From NCBI RefSeq assembly GCF_001675165.1, contig NZ_LROS01000017.1, positions 1 to 64,000 on the forward strand: DNA of 64,000 bases, given 5' to 3'. Numbering within the stretch: the first letter of the stretch is position 1; every line of letters starts with the position of its first letter. The DNA comes from Clostridium ragsdalei P11 (GTDB taxonomy: Bacteria; Bacillota; Clostridia; Clostridiales; Clostridiaceae). Below are positions 8,922 to 17,367 of the stretch, in pieces. The notes beneath the pieces were generated by a model, which was not told where the DNA came from, did no database searches, and worked only from the letters and a program-made list of their open reading frames with translations. The translations under genes were made by a program, and so were the position numbers.

Positions 8922-8950
8922 TTGACATACAAACATATGTTCGGTATAAT
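8922..8950 (+). promoter_or_regulatory. Sigma-A promoter with embedded LexA/SOS box
   Basis: TTGACA (8922-8927) and TATAAT (8945-8950) are separated by exactly 17 nt, both perfect consensus. The spacer contains CAAACATATGTTCG (8930-8943), one base from the Gram-positive LexA site CGAAC-N4-GTTCG and an almost perfect dyad. LexA binding there would block RNA polymerase. Predicted start is about 60 nt upstream of the 89-aa gene at 9019. Confidence 0.8.
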
Positions 8951-9018
8951 GATTTTAAGACAACATAATGATTGCAACTTTTAGAATAAATTAATAAATA
9001 TCAATCTTAGGAGGTAAA

Positions 9019-9288
9019 ATGAGTAATTATAATATATTTGTAAGTATAAATTATAAGGGAGATAAATCTGAAGAATTGTATAAGAAAACTAGAGTAAATA
9101 ATTTCAATATAAATTCAAATAAATATTTAATAGGTGGTGGCATTTATAACAGTAAAAGGGGCGGAAAGATTGTATTTACTGCAAAAACTTTAGAAGAGAT
9201 AAATCAAATAACTAAAAAGAAACCTTTGCTAAAAAATAATATACCTATGAAATACAGTATAGCATTTATTCCTAAGAAAATATATTAA
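9019..9288 (+). CDS. Small protein of unknown function, predicted SOS-inducible
   Basis: An 89-aa, basic, soluble protein with no membrane segment or signal peptide. It starts MSNYNIFVSINYKG and contains a Gly-rich LIGGGIYNSKRGGK segment followed by a helix-like ETL/EEI region. AGGAGG sits 7 nt before the ATG, so translation should be strong. The only promoter in sight carries a LexA-type box. I do not recognise the family. The small alpha/beta-like size, the charge and the promoter suggest a DNA-damage response protein, but function is inference. Confidence 0.75.
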   Translation: MSNYNIFVSINYKGDKSEELYKKTRVNNFNINSNKYLIGGGIYNSKRGGKIVFTAKTLEEINQITKKKPLLKNNIPMKYSIAFIPKKIY

Positions 9289-9388
9289 ATAGTGAAATAC
9301 ATATTTTTTATTTCCCAATTTTTTAATATTACTATTGCATAATTATAATATTAAATGTATAATTATAAAAAATGAGGGGGCAAAAAAT

Positions 9389-10180
9389 ATGAAAAAAATA
9401 GGTATGATAATGTTAAGTGCAATTATGGTGTTTACACTTTTTACAGGATGTGGTACTAATGCAGGAGAACAGGATAATTCCCTTAATAGAGTTAAGGATG
9501 CAGGCAAATTAACTATAGGATTAGATGATTCCTATCCACCTATGGAATTTAGAGATAACAAGAACAAGTTGTCTGGGTTTGATATAGATTTAGGCAATGC
9601 ACTTGCTCAAAAATTAGGGGTAAAGTTAAATATAGTAGTCACAGATTTTAATGGTATAGTTCTAGCACTGCAGTCAGGGAAATTTGATGTTATACTAGCT
9701 TCCATGAGTATAACTGACGAGAGAAAAAAGAAAATAGATTTTGTAGGACCTTACATTGACGGTGGACAAATAATAATAACTAAAGCTGGAAATAGTTCTA
9801 TAAAAACTAAAAATGATTTAAAAGGTAAGATAGTAGGTGTACAACTTGGAGCTACAGGGGAACAGGCTGCTACAAAAGTAAGTGGAATAAAAGAAATTAA
9901 AAAATATGACAAGATAACAGAAGCTTTCCACGAGGTTAACATAGGTAGAATTGATGCAGTAGTATGTGATGCTCAAGTTGGACAATATTATATTTCAAAA
10001 GATAAAAGTAATTATGTTATTTTGAAGGATAGACTTACAAAGGAACCTATAGGAATAGGTATAAAAAAGAAGGATAAAAAGTTAGAAGAAGCTTTAAATA
10101 AGGCATTAGATGATCTTAAAAAGGATGGAACTATGTCTAAACTATCAACTAAATGGTTTGGATATGATATATACAAATAA
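9389..10180 (+). CDS. Amino-acid ABC transporter substrate-binding lipoprotein, orphan
   Basis: A family 3 (SBP_bac_3) periplasmic-type binding protein of 263 aa. The ATG at 9389 is preferred over one 54 nt upstream because it follows GAGGGGG and opens a lipoprotein signal peptide with lipobox LFTGC. The mature protein shows the polar amino-acid binding pattern: LTIGLDDSYPPMEF, GFDIDLGNALAQKLG, FDVILASMSITDERKKKIDF. The upstream spacer carries repeated ATAATTAT words around 9335-9368 that might be an operator. No permease or ATPase is adjacent, so it must use a transporter encoded elsewhere or act as a sensor. Confidence 0.88.
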   Translation: MKKIGMIMLSAIMVFTLFTGCGTNAGEQDNSLNRVKDAGKLTIGLDDSYPPMEFRDNKNKLSGFDIDLGNALAQKLGVKLNIVVTDFNGIVLALQSGKFDVILASMSITDERKKKIDFVGPYIDGGQIIITKAGNSSIKTKNDLKGKIVGVQLGATGEQAATKVSGIKEIKKYDKITEAFHEVNIGRIDAVVCDAQVGQYYISKDKSNYVILKDRLTKEPIGIGIKKKDKKLEEALNKALDDLKKDGTMSKLSTKWFGYDIYK

Positions 10181-10187
10181 TATTGAA

Positions 10188-10226
10188 GCAGGTTCTCTAT
10201 TTAAAACATAGGAAACCTGTTAAATT
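10188..10226. terminator. Bidirectional terminator
   Basis: AGCAGGTT and AACCTGTT form a stem with T-rich flanks in the 48-nt gap between two convergent genes, the binding protein and the PucR regulator. Confidence 0.65.
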
Positions 10227-10227
10227 T

Positions 10228-11793
10228 TTATTGTTTATTTATTTCAAATATAAATTCATTTTTATGCATTAATTCAAGGATATGAAGGGATAAGTATATA
10301 TGATGTACAATATTGGGATCGTTAAGATTTATTTTCATAATCTGTTTTATCTTATCAATACGATAAAACATTGATGCACGATGTATGTGTAGGATGTTTG
10401 CAGATACTGATTGATTTCTATTATTCATCAAATATACATATAGGCTTTTAGTTAAACAGGTATTATTTTTGCGATCATATTGAATTAATAAATGTAGAGA
10501 AGGGTGACAAAACCTCTCTATATTTTCATAAGTAGAAAGACTATCTAGTAAATCGTATACTACATAATCTTCATATATATAAAACACCTTGTCAATATTA
10601 AGGCTAACCCCAAGTTCAATTGCCTTTAATGATTGTTTATAATAATATTGTAAATTCGTAAAATCTGTTATGCAGTTACTAAGCCCTGCATATAGATTAT
10701 TTTTTTTAAGAAATTTTTTTAAAACTTCAAACTCATTTTCAAAAATGCTAATTTTTGTACGATGGTTAATGAGCAAGACAATGTGGTTATTATATATAAG
10801 AGATTTACTTTCTTGAATAATACCAGAAATTTTATATCTCAAGTATGTTAATGGTATTTTTTTTTGAGAATACTGGTTCATATCAAAAATAAGTATATAA
10901 ACTCCTGAGCTAATATCAAAATTCAAAGACCGTATTTTATTTATCACTAGTTCCTTATCTGTAACAGCGTTATCTAACAAATCTTTTAGAAAGCTTTCAT
11001 AAGTGGTGCCTTTAGTGTATTTGTAGAATTTGTCATTTCTCATTTGAGTTTCGATTACGTCACATAATAATGAAACGAATTCAATATCTCTATCTTTAAA
11101 AGGTCTTTCTGCTTCAGTAACTGCTATATATCCTATGATAATATTATCAATTGTAACTTTCTCAATAATCATATTATTATCATCTATACCTTTTACCATA
11201 ACAGGACAGTTTTGTCTATCAACTTTTTCCCATATTCTATTAAACTTTACAGAATTCATGGCGTTATTGGAAAAGTAACCTTTTTTTATATGTTCATCCC
11301 AATAATGACCAATGGACTTATTACATATGGAATTGGCTATAATTTTGCTGCTAGTATCATTAAATATAATAGGATTACCGACAAGTTTAAATCCAATATC
11401 TATAATATGTTGAATACCTTTTTCATGTATGAGTGCATCTAATAGTTCTTCCATATATATATCTATATTTTTAAGCTTGAAGATAATGTCCTGTATTTCG
11501 TTGAAAATAGTATATTTATTTTTATCTGTATCAATGAAAATAATATTTGAATTTTTAGAATAGGCAGAGATCTTATAATAATTTATACACAAAAGGTTTA
11601 CTGGGTAGTTTATGGGTTGAAGATTTGCTAAATCTGAGGCGTCTCCAACATATAAAGTGTTTGGATCAAAGGATTTTGCTTCACTTAGAAGTAACTTCAC
11701 TAAGGTAATTTTTGTGAACTTTTCATTTTTTAGTATTAACTTGTGAGTATACTGTACTAATTTAGATGAAAGAACTTTAATATCTATATTCAT
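10228..11793 (-). CDS. PucR/CdaR-family transcriptional regulator
   Basis: A 521-aa regulator. The N-terminal half contains a PucR-like ligand region and a GAF-like segment (about 110-250; HIIDIGFKLVGNPIIF). The C-terminal HTH of the PucR/CdaR type is clear around 455-515 (LTKSLYVYLMNN, then ILHIHRASMFYRIDKIK). GAGGTGATT precedes ATG 11793. It is divergent from the methyltransferase-MFS-methyltransferase operon, with a 23-nt dyad in the shared spacer, so it probably controls that operon in response to the transported or demethylated compound. Confidence 0.88.
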   Translation of the reverse strand: MNIDIKVLSSKLVQYTHKLILKNEKFTKITLVKLLLSEAKSFDPNTLYVGDASDLANLQPINYPVNLLCINYYKISAYSKNSNIIFIDTDKNKYTIFNEIQDIIFKLKNIDIYMEELLDALIHEKGIQHIIDIGFKLVGNPIIFNDTSSKIIANSICNKSIGHYWDEHIKKGYFSNNAMNSVKFNRIWEKVDRQNCPVMVKGIDDNNMIIEKVTIDNIIIGYIAVTEAERPFKDRDIEFVSLLCDVIETQMRNDKFYKYTKGTTYESFLKDLLDNAVTDKELVINKIRSLNFDISSGVYILIFDMNQYSQKKIPLTYLRYKISGIIQESKSLIYNNHIVLLINHRTKISIFENEFEVLKKFLKKNNLYAGLSNCITDFTNLQYYYKQSLKAIELGVSLNIDKVFYIYEDYVVYDLLDSLSTYENIERFCHPSLHLLIQYDRKNNTCLTKSLYVYLMNNRNQSVSANILHIHRASMFYRIDKIKQIMKINLNDPNIVHHIYLSLHILELMHKNEFIFEINKQ

Positions 11794-11819
11794 AGGAAAT
11801 CACCTCATGATAAAGTATA

Positions 11820-11842
11820 TTACAAAGTGTAACGTTTTGTAA
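11820..11842. promoter_or_regulatory. Dyad operator candidate between PucR and methyltransferase operon
   Basis: TTACAAA and TTTGTAA are perfect inverted half-sites 9 nt apart, in the divergent spacer close to the pucR-type start. A TATAAT-like box at about 11889-11894 could be the -10 of the rightward operon. Assignment to the PucR protein rests on position only. Confidence 0.5.
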
Positions 11843-11943
11843 ACTTACTTTTTAACATTTGTAGGATGACTTCCAAACTTTGGGTAAGTATAATTATAGA
11901 TATAAATAAAGTAATTCTATAAATAATGGGGGTATGGATTTAT

Positions 11944-13056
11944 ATGAAAAATGGATTAGAACTATATAATGAACATTTAGAAAGACTTAAAAAAGTTATA
12001 GCACTGAAGAAAGCAGACAGGACACCTATTAATTTAAATGCAGATTCTTTTTGTGTTAGAGCAGCAGGAGGAAAGCTAGCAGATCTTGTGACAAATATGG
12101 AATATGGAAACGAACTATTACTTCAAGGTATGAAGTCCTTTGGTGATATTGATTGTACATTGGGTTATGGATGTTTTCCTCAAACAAAAGGAGCCTTTTT
12201 CCTTTCGAATATTAAGTTACCTGGACGTGAATTACCTGATGATGCTCTTTGGCAAATTGATGAAGTTGGATTTATGACAGAAGATGATTATGACACTATA
12301 ATTGATAAAGGCTGGAATAAGTTTTATATAGATTTTTGTAAAAATAGATTAGGAGATCCTTTAAAGATAATGGAGGATATAATAAAAATACAGCCCAAAA
12401 TAGCACAAAGTTATAAAGATGCAGGTATTGTAGCAATAATAGGTAATGCTATGGTAGGAGCTCCTTATGAAACCTTGTTTGCTGGTCGTTCAATAAAAAA
12501 TTTTGTAAAAGACCTGATAAGAATACCCGATAAAGTTATAGCTGTAATGGACGTTATGGCTGAAGAAGGTTATGAGGATTTAAGAAAAGCAATACGTGCT
12601 GATAAACCTTTAGCAGTATTTTCAGGTGGATCACGTATGGCAGGAGATTTTATATCACAAAAAGCTTTTGAAAAATTTGCATGGCCATATTTAAAAAAAG
12701 GTGTTGAGGTTGCGGTTGAAGAAGGGGCAAATGTTTATCTTCATTCGGATTTATGTTGGGATCGTTTTTTAGATTATTTATGTGATCTTCCAAAAGGTAA
12801 ATGTATTTTCCATCCTGACAGTACAACAGATATTTTTAAAGCTGGAGAAGTACTTAAAGGACATATGTGCATTATGGGAGATGTTTCACCTTCACTTTTA
12901 ACATTAGGTACACCTGATGAAGTATATGAGTACAGCAGGAAATTGATTGACCAATTTGCATCACAAGGATTTATTATGGCTGCAGGATGCTGTATACCGG
13001 CAAATGCAAAAATAGAAAATGTAAAAGCAATGGTTGCAGCTGCTTTAGAATCATAA
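11944..13056 (+). CDS. Uroporphyrinogen decarboxylase-fold methyltransferase, copy 1
   Basis: A 370-aa URO-D-like protein of the MtaA/CmuA methyltransferase group. ATG 11944 is chosen because GGGGGT lies 10 nt upstream; an earlier in-frame ATG at 11926 overlaps that site. Seen: opening LYNEHLERLKKVIALKKADRTPI, central SGGSRMAGDF, and GKCIFHPDSTTDIFKAGEV. Methylcobamide:thiol methyltransferases bind zinc with His-x-Cys plus a distal Cys. Here the first motif reads HSD (YLHSDLCWDRF), while the distal Cys-Cys is kept near the end (AAGCCIPANAK). Paired with a paralogue at 14395 across an MFS gene. No corrinoid protein is adjacent. A methyl-transfer role is family inference. Confidence 0.8.
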   Translation: MKNGLELYNEHLERLKKVIALKKADRTPINLNADSFCVRAAGGKLADLVTNMEYGNELLLQGMKSFGDIDCTLGYGCFPQTKGAFFLSNIKLPGRELPDDALWQIDEVGFMTEDDYDTIIDKGWNKFYIDFCKNRLGDPLKIMEDIIKIQPKIAQSYKDAGIVAIIGNAMVGAPYETLFAGRSIKNFVKDLIRIPDKVIAVMDVMAEEGYEDLRKAIRADKPLAVFSGGSRMAGDFISQKAFEKFAWPYLKKGVEVAVEEGANVYLHSDLCWDRFLDYLCDLPKGKCIFHPDSTTDIFKAGEVLKGHMCIMGDVSPSLLTLGTPDEVYEYSRKLIDQFASQGFIMAAGCCIPANAKIENVKAMVAAALES

Positions 13057-13142
13057 AGTGTATATTGCGAATAGGAAATAGTATAAGTAACAGGTTTAGT
13101 GTAAACGATTTGAATAATTATTAAAATAAAAGGGGTGAAATA

Positions 13143-14318
13143 ATGGAAAATGTAAGTGGAAAGAAGCCATTATGGATATTTGCAATACTCTCTTTTGGAT
13201 TTTTGATAATGGCAACGGGAACTACTTCTCCTGCACTGGCAAATATATCTCAAGCCTATCCTAAATTACCTTTTAGTGTAGTTGTGCTTATTGCTACTAT
13301 ACCTACTTTGCTTTTAATTCCATTTTCATTGATATCCGGGAAACTAGCTGGCACGGTTATGACTTATAAAAATCTCACTATTGTTGCAATAGTCTTATTT
13401 TTAATAGGTGGAGTCGGTCCTTATTTTATAAGTAACTTTGGTTTAATTCTTGTTATGAGAGGAATTTTGGGAGCGGGGCTTGGAATAATGTCACCTCTTG
13501 GTGGTGCTCTTACATTAACTCTTTTTGAACCAAAAGAAGCGGAAAATCTTATGGGTGCAGGCGTTGTTGTTGGAAACATTGGTGGCATAGTATTTCAACT
13601 TCTTGGAGGAATATTTTGTGCAGTTAATTGGAGATTTACTTTTCTTGCTTATTTTTTAGGAGCAGTATCACTTATTATAGTTATACTCTTCTTTCCAAAA
13701 CTTCCGTTGACTGCAAAATCCAATTCTGAAAAAGTTAAAATGCCGGCATACGTATATATATGGTCAAGTATATACGGAATTTTAATGTTATTAGTATATC
13801 CAATGTTTACAGGAATGTCTTCGCTAATACTTACAAATCACTATGGAAATGCTGCTGGAGCAGGAGTGGCACTTACCATGTTTACAGTTGGCGGAATGAT
13901 AGCAGGAGCAATCTTTGGCACAGCATTTAGAATGTTATCCAAGTTCACTATTCCTATAGGGATTGTATTAACTTCTGTGGGATTTATATTTTTTGCATAT
14001 GGAACGAATTTAATTCTTTTTATAATTGGAGCAACTATTGTTGGTATAGGATTTAGCCTTTCTGGTACTGCTATCATGATGCAGGTGGGAAGATCTGTTC
14101 CAGCATCTGGAACTGCTGTTGCAATGTCTATTGTCATGGCATTTATGAGTATAGGTGGTTTTGTTTCAGGATTTGTATTTGCATTTATTGAAAAAATATT
14201 CAATATGACATCATTAAGATTTCCATTTGAATTTTCACTTGTATGTTTTATTATTTATGCAGTTATTCATTTAGTGGTGAATTTTAAGACTCCTAAAAAA
14301 CAAAAGGTTTCAATTTAA
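13143..14318 (+). CDS. MFS transporter
   Basis: A 391-aa major facilitator protein with about 12 hydrophobic segments. MFS-like features are the helix-1 stretch GFLIMATGTTSPALANI, the loop 2-3 region after TM2 (SGKLAGTVMTYKN), and a glycine-rich TM5 (VVVGNIGGIVFQLLGG). AGGGGTG precedes the ATG. It lies between two methyltransferase paralogues in one orientation, 86 nt after the first and 76 nt before the second. It therefore probably imports or exports their substrate, perhaps a methylated or methoxylated compound. Substrate class not recognised. Confidence 0.85.
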   Translation: MENVSGKKPLWIFAILSFGFLIMATGTTSPALANISQAYPKLPFSVVVLIATIPTLLLIPFSLISGKLAGTVMTYKNLTIVAIVLFLIGGVGPYFISNFGLILVMRGILGAGLGIMSPLGGALTLTLFEPKEAENLMGAGVVVGNIGGIVFQLLGGIFCAVNWRFTFLAYFLGAVSLIIVILFFPKLPLTAKSNSEKVKMPAYVYIWSSIYGILMLLVYPMFTGMSSLILTNHYGNAAGAGVALTMFTVGGMIAGAIFGTAFRMLSKFTIPIGIVLTSVGFIFFAYGTNLILFIIGATIVGIGFSLSGTAIMMQVGRSVPASGTAVAMSIVMAFMSIGGFVSGFVFAFIEKIFNMTSLRFPFEFSLVCFIIYAVIHLVVNFKTPKKQKVSI

Positions 14319-14394
14319 AATTATTTGGATAAAAGTTATTGTTATTTAATAAATAAAAAATTGTTAATAATTTCAATTAAATGGGGGAATTAAT

Positions 14395-15510
14395 ATGAAA
14401 ACTGGAAAAGAGTTGTATGATGAACATCTTAACAGACTTAAAGATGTAATAAATATGAAAAAGACTGACAGAGTACCAATTGTACTTAATGCAGATGCTT
14501 TTTGTACCAAGAACGGAGGAGGAAAGCTATCAGATCTTGTCAATGATGTAGTATATGGTAATATGGAACTATTAAAGGGGATGCAGGCACTTGGAGACAT
14601 TGACAGCATAGAGATACCTGGGACATACCCTCCATCTATGGGCGCATTTTTCCTTTCTAAAATCAAAGTACCAGGAAGAGAATTGCCTGATAATATGATT
14701 TGGCAGATTGATGAAAAGTCATATATGACGGAAGATGATTATGATACTATAATTGATAAAGGATGGAATTACTTTTTTATGGAATATGCCAAAAAGCATG
14801 TACCTGAAGGGCTTAAGGAAGTAGAGTATTTCAGTCAATTTGCTCCACAAATAGAGCAGAATTTTGTTGATGCAGGGATTGTTCCCTTATGCCAGGGTAG
14901 TGTAATGAGTGGTGCACCATTTGGTGCTTTGTGTCCTGCACGAGGAATATCTAAATTTCTTATCGATTTACACAAGATTCCTGACAAGGTTCAGGCAGCT
15001 ATGGATGTTATAGAAGAGGAAAATGAGAAGGTGTTAAGGAAGCAAATTCGTGAAGTAAAACCTTTAGCAGTATTTGTAGGAGGAGCTAGGGAAGCAGGCG
15101 ATTTCCTTTCTTTAAAGGCATTTGAAAGATTTTCATGGCAGTATACAAAAAGAATTATAGATATTATTGCAGAGGAAGGTTCTATTGCTTACCTTCATAT
15201 GGATATGAGTTGGGATAGATTTATAGATTATTTCCTTGACTTGCCTAAAGGTAAATGCATTTTTTCACCAGATAGCACAACAGATATTTTTAAAGCTGGA
15301 GAAGTACTAAGAGGGCATATGTGTTTCATGGGAGATGTTGCACCTTCACTTTTAACTTTGGGGACTCCAGATGAAGTTTATAAGTATGCCAGAAGATTGA
15401 TTAAAGAATTTGCACCTCAAGGACTTATTATGTCATCAGGATGCAGCATACCTCCAAATGCCAAAGTTGAAAATGTAAAGGCTATGGTTGCAGCTGCCCT
15501 TGACAATTAG
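14395..15510 (+). CDS. Uroporphyrinogen decarboxylase-fold methyltransferase, copy 2
   Basis: A 371-aa paralogue of the gene at 11944, aligning from end to end (shared TEDDYDTIIDKGWN, STTDIFKAGEV, LTLGTPDEVY). The zinc-site position again has HMD (YLHMDMSWDRF) rather than His-x-Cys, with the distal Cys retained in SSGCSIPPNAK. GGGGGAATTA precedes the ATG. It ends the operon before a clear terminator. The duplication suggests two substrates or a heteromer; no corrinoid partner or reductive activator is nearby. Confidence 0.8.
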   Translation: MKTGKELYDEHLNRLKDVINMKKTDRVPIVLNADAFCTKNGGGKLSDLVNDVVYGNMELLKGMQALGDIDSIEIPGTYPPSMGAFFLSKIKVPGRELPDNMIWQIDEKSYMTEDDYDTIIDKGWNYFFMEYAKKHVPEGLKEVEYFSQFAPQIEQNFVDAGIVPLCQGSVMSGAPFGALCPARGISKFLIDLHKIPDKVQAAMDVIEEENEKVLRKQIREVKPLAVFVGGAREAGDFLSLKAFERFSWQYTKRIIDIIAEEGSIAYLHMDMSWDRFIDYFLDLPKGKCIFSPDSTTDIFKAGEVLRGHMCFMGDVAPSLLTLGTPDEVYKYARRLIKEFAPQGLIMSSGCSIPPNAKVENVKAMVAAALDN

Positions 15511-15551
15511 TATATATCTGAATTGAACAAATATTTTTATTAAATTTGTAT

Positions 15552-15598
15552 TAAATATAGCATCATTGTAGTAAATCTGCAATGGTGCTATATTTTTT
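15552..15598 (+). terminator. Rho-independent terminator
   Basis: AATATAGCATCATTG pairs with CAATGGTGCTATATT, with one G-T type mismatch, then TTTTT. It ends the methyltransferase-MFS operon. The words just downstream (15598-15635) match the inverted end of the 239-340 repeat. Confidence 0.85.
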
Positions 15599-15643
15599 AG
15601 TTAATAGTTAAGAATGAAAAATTAATAGTTAATAAATAAGACA

Positions 15644-15701
15644 AGTTATTATCAATAGAGATATATATCACTATTGATAATAACTGTGCAAGTGATATAA
15701 T
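15644..15701 (+). promoter_or_regulatory. Promoter overlapped by a 15-bp perfect inverted repeat
   Basis: AGTTATTATCAATAG (15644-15658) and CTATTGATAATAACT (15671-15685) are perfect arms around a 12-nt spacer. There is no T run, so it is not a terminator. The right arm contains a -35 TTGATA (15674-15679), followed after 16 nt by TATAAT (15696-15701). A dimeric repressor or activator probably binds there. The start would fall near 15708, exactly where leader copy B begins. The GATAAT half-sites faintly recall Fur boxes, but that is weak. Confidence 0.65.
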
Positions 15702-15708
15702 TATTGTG

Positions 15709-15939
15709 ATAAACAGAGTTCTTGGCATCAGATGAAGTTTTAACTTCATGTGATGCTTATTAACAGGATTCTTAGTGCTTCAGCACTTAGAAGGCGTTAT
15801 CCTTTAGGGGAAATCGTTATCCAGGGACGTAGCTGCTCTTTACTCTCACTTGGAGAAAAGCAGATATCCCAAATCTTTGATTTGGTGATAGTCGCTTTTA
15901 TAGAGTATGTGGGAGTATTAGAGTAGGTAGTCATCGGAC
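15709..15939 (+). promoter_or_regulatory. Structured leader-RNA candidate, copy B (degV)
   Basis: It starts with AAACAGAGTTCTTGGCATC, also seen in copy D and inverted near 62620. Hairpin 1 is GCATCAGATGAAGT/ACTTCATGTGATGC, followed by TTCTTAGTGC/GCACTTAGAA. The core spans 15817-15939: helix CTGCTCT/AGAGTAG, internal loop GGGACGTAG facing GGTAGTCATC, and apical stem CTCTCAC/GTGGGAG. One 42-nt hairpin module (15857-15898) sits in the apical loop. The element begins at the predicted transcript start and ends about 15 nt before the AAGGAGG of degV, so it fills the 5' leader. Confidence 0.7.
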
Positions 15940-15967
15940 AATTTTGATAATTAAGGAGGAACAAGTT

Positions 15968-16819
15968 TTGGAAAAGATTGCACTCATAACAGATAGTACT
16001 AGTGATTTGAGTAACAGTACTATAGAAAGATATAATATAAAAGTACTTCATTATAGGATAATATATAAAGACAAAGAATTTATAGATAAAGTAACTATAA
16101 CTCCAGAATATGTATATGATAATTTAGATAAGGAAATACCTACATCGTCTATGCCACCTATTAGTGAAATGGAAGACTTATTTACAAATTTAGAAAAAGA
16201 AAATTACACACATGCCATAGTTGTAACTCTTTCTGCCGGATTAACTGGCTTTTATAACGGAGTAAAGTTAGTAAGTGAAAATCACTCTAAAATTAAGACA
16301 TATATATTTGATTCTAAATCAATTTCTCTTGGAGAGGGTTTTATAGTAGCTAATTGTGCAAAGCTCATAGAAAAAGGCGTAAGTTTTGATGAGATAGTTA
16401 GGACAATACCAATTGTAAGGAGTAAGATCGATCTATTTTTTGTGGTTGGAACTTTAGAATATTTAAAAAAAGGTGGTAGAATAGGGAAAGTAGCAGGTAC
16501 CATTGGGGAACTTCTGAATATAAAACCTATTGTATCAATTGATAATAATGATGGAAAATACTATACTTATGATAAGGTAAGGGGAAGAAAGAAATCTTTA
16601 AGTAGGTTGGTTGAAATTGCAAATGGAATTCTTGACAAAAAAAAGTGTAAACTGTGTATTGTACATGGTCATGCATTAGAGGATTCAAAAAAAATATTTG
16701 ATTCAATAAAGGATCATAAAAACGTAACTTCTGCAATTTTTGGAGGAGCATTAAGTCCTGTAGGAGGAGTTCACAGTGGACCTGGTTTAGTTGGGTTAGT
16801 ATTATTTGAGGAAGAATAA
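15968..16819 (+). CDS. DegV family fatty-acid binding protein
   Basis: A 283-aa DegV protein, a cytoplasmic fatty-acid-binding fold (FakB type) that in Firmicutes presents fatty acids to a kinase. The TTG at 15968 is chosen as start because AAGGAGG lies 8 nt upstream and family members begin with K-IALITDSTSDLS, seen here. Ligand-site features include TSSMPP, VTLSAGLTGFYNG and the C-terminal HSGPGLVGLVLF. It is coupled to a PadR-type gene that starts 6 nt after the stop. No FakA-type kinase is present in the window. Confidence 0.88.
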   Translation: MEKIALITDSTSDLSNSTIERYNIKVLHYRIIYKDKEFIDKVTITPEYVYDNLDKEIPTSSMPPISEMEDLFTNLEKENYTHAIVVTLSAGLTGFYNGVKLVSENHSKIKTYIFDSKSISLGEGFIVANCAKLIEKGVSFDEIVRTIPIVRSKIDLFFVVGTLEYLKKGGRIGKVAGTIGELLNIKPIVSIDNNDGKYYTYDKVRGRKKSLSRLVEIANGILDKKKCKLCIVHGHALEDSKKIFDSIKDHKNVTSAIFGGALSPVGGVHSGPGLVGLVLFEEE

Positions 16820-16824
16820 ATTTT

Positions 16825-17298
16825 ATGAGTAAATTTGATTTTAAAGGAAATACAAAGGAAGAAGAAAAATTTCTTTATAAAGAATATAAAAGGAAACTGG
16901 CAGAATTAAAAAAGGTAAAAAAGGAACAAGAAGCTGTAGGGCAGGTTTTTACAAAAGGACTTCTTCCTATATATGCACTTTATATTTTAAGCATAAATCC
17001 TACTAATGGAAATGATATATCCCATAAAATAGGAGAAAGAACAGGTGGAAGATGGGTTCCAAGTACAGGGGGAATCTACCCAATCCTAAGAAAACTGGAA
17101 AAAAATAAGTTGGTAATTGGAAAATGGGATGATTCTAAGAATAAAATGCAAAAAATATATACTCTTACGGATTTAGGAGTATGTGAACTTAAAAATAGAA
17201 AAAATCTTCTAAGAGATAAAATAGAAGATTCTCTAGAAGTATTTAAAATTGTATATAAAGATTTGTATGATGAATCAGAAGAAAATAAAGATTTATAA
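16825..17298 (+). CDS. PadR-like winged-helix regulator
   Basis: A 157-aa protein with a charged N-terminal helix (about 1-45) and a PadR-type winged helix (about 48-135; LLPIYALYILSINPTNGNDIS, then TGGIYPILRKLEKNKLVIGKW). The C-terminal part is predicted helical. Its ribosome-binding site, GAGGAAG, lies inside the end of degV, so it is translationally coupled. It may regulate this transcript. Ligand unknown. Confidence 0.75.
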   Translation: MSKFDFKGNTKEEEKFLYKEYKRKLAELKKVKKEQEAVGQVFTKGLLPIYALYILSINPTNGNDISHKIGERTGGRWVPSTGGIYPILRKLEKNKLVIGKWDDSKNKMQKIYTLTDLGVCELKNRKNLLRDKIEDSLEVFKIVYKDLYDESEENKDL

Positions 17299-17362
17299 AA
17301 CATGCTGCTTAATTAGGTGTAGATAAGTTATGGGATAAGACACCATTTAAGAGCATGTTTTA
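17298..17362. terminator. Bidirectional terminator
   Basis: AAACATGCT and AGCATGTTT close the hairpin, with inner pairs GGTGT/ACACC, between the convergent PadR-like and TerC-like genes. T runs flank both sides. Confidence 0.8.
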
Positions 17363-17367
17363 TTATA

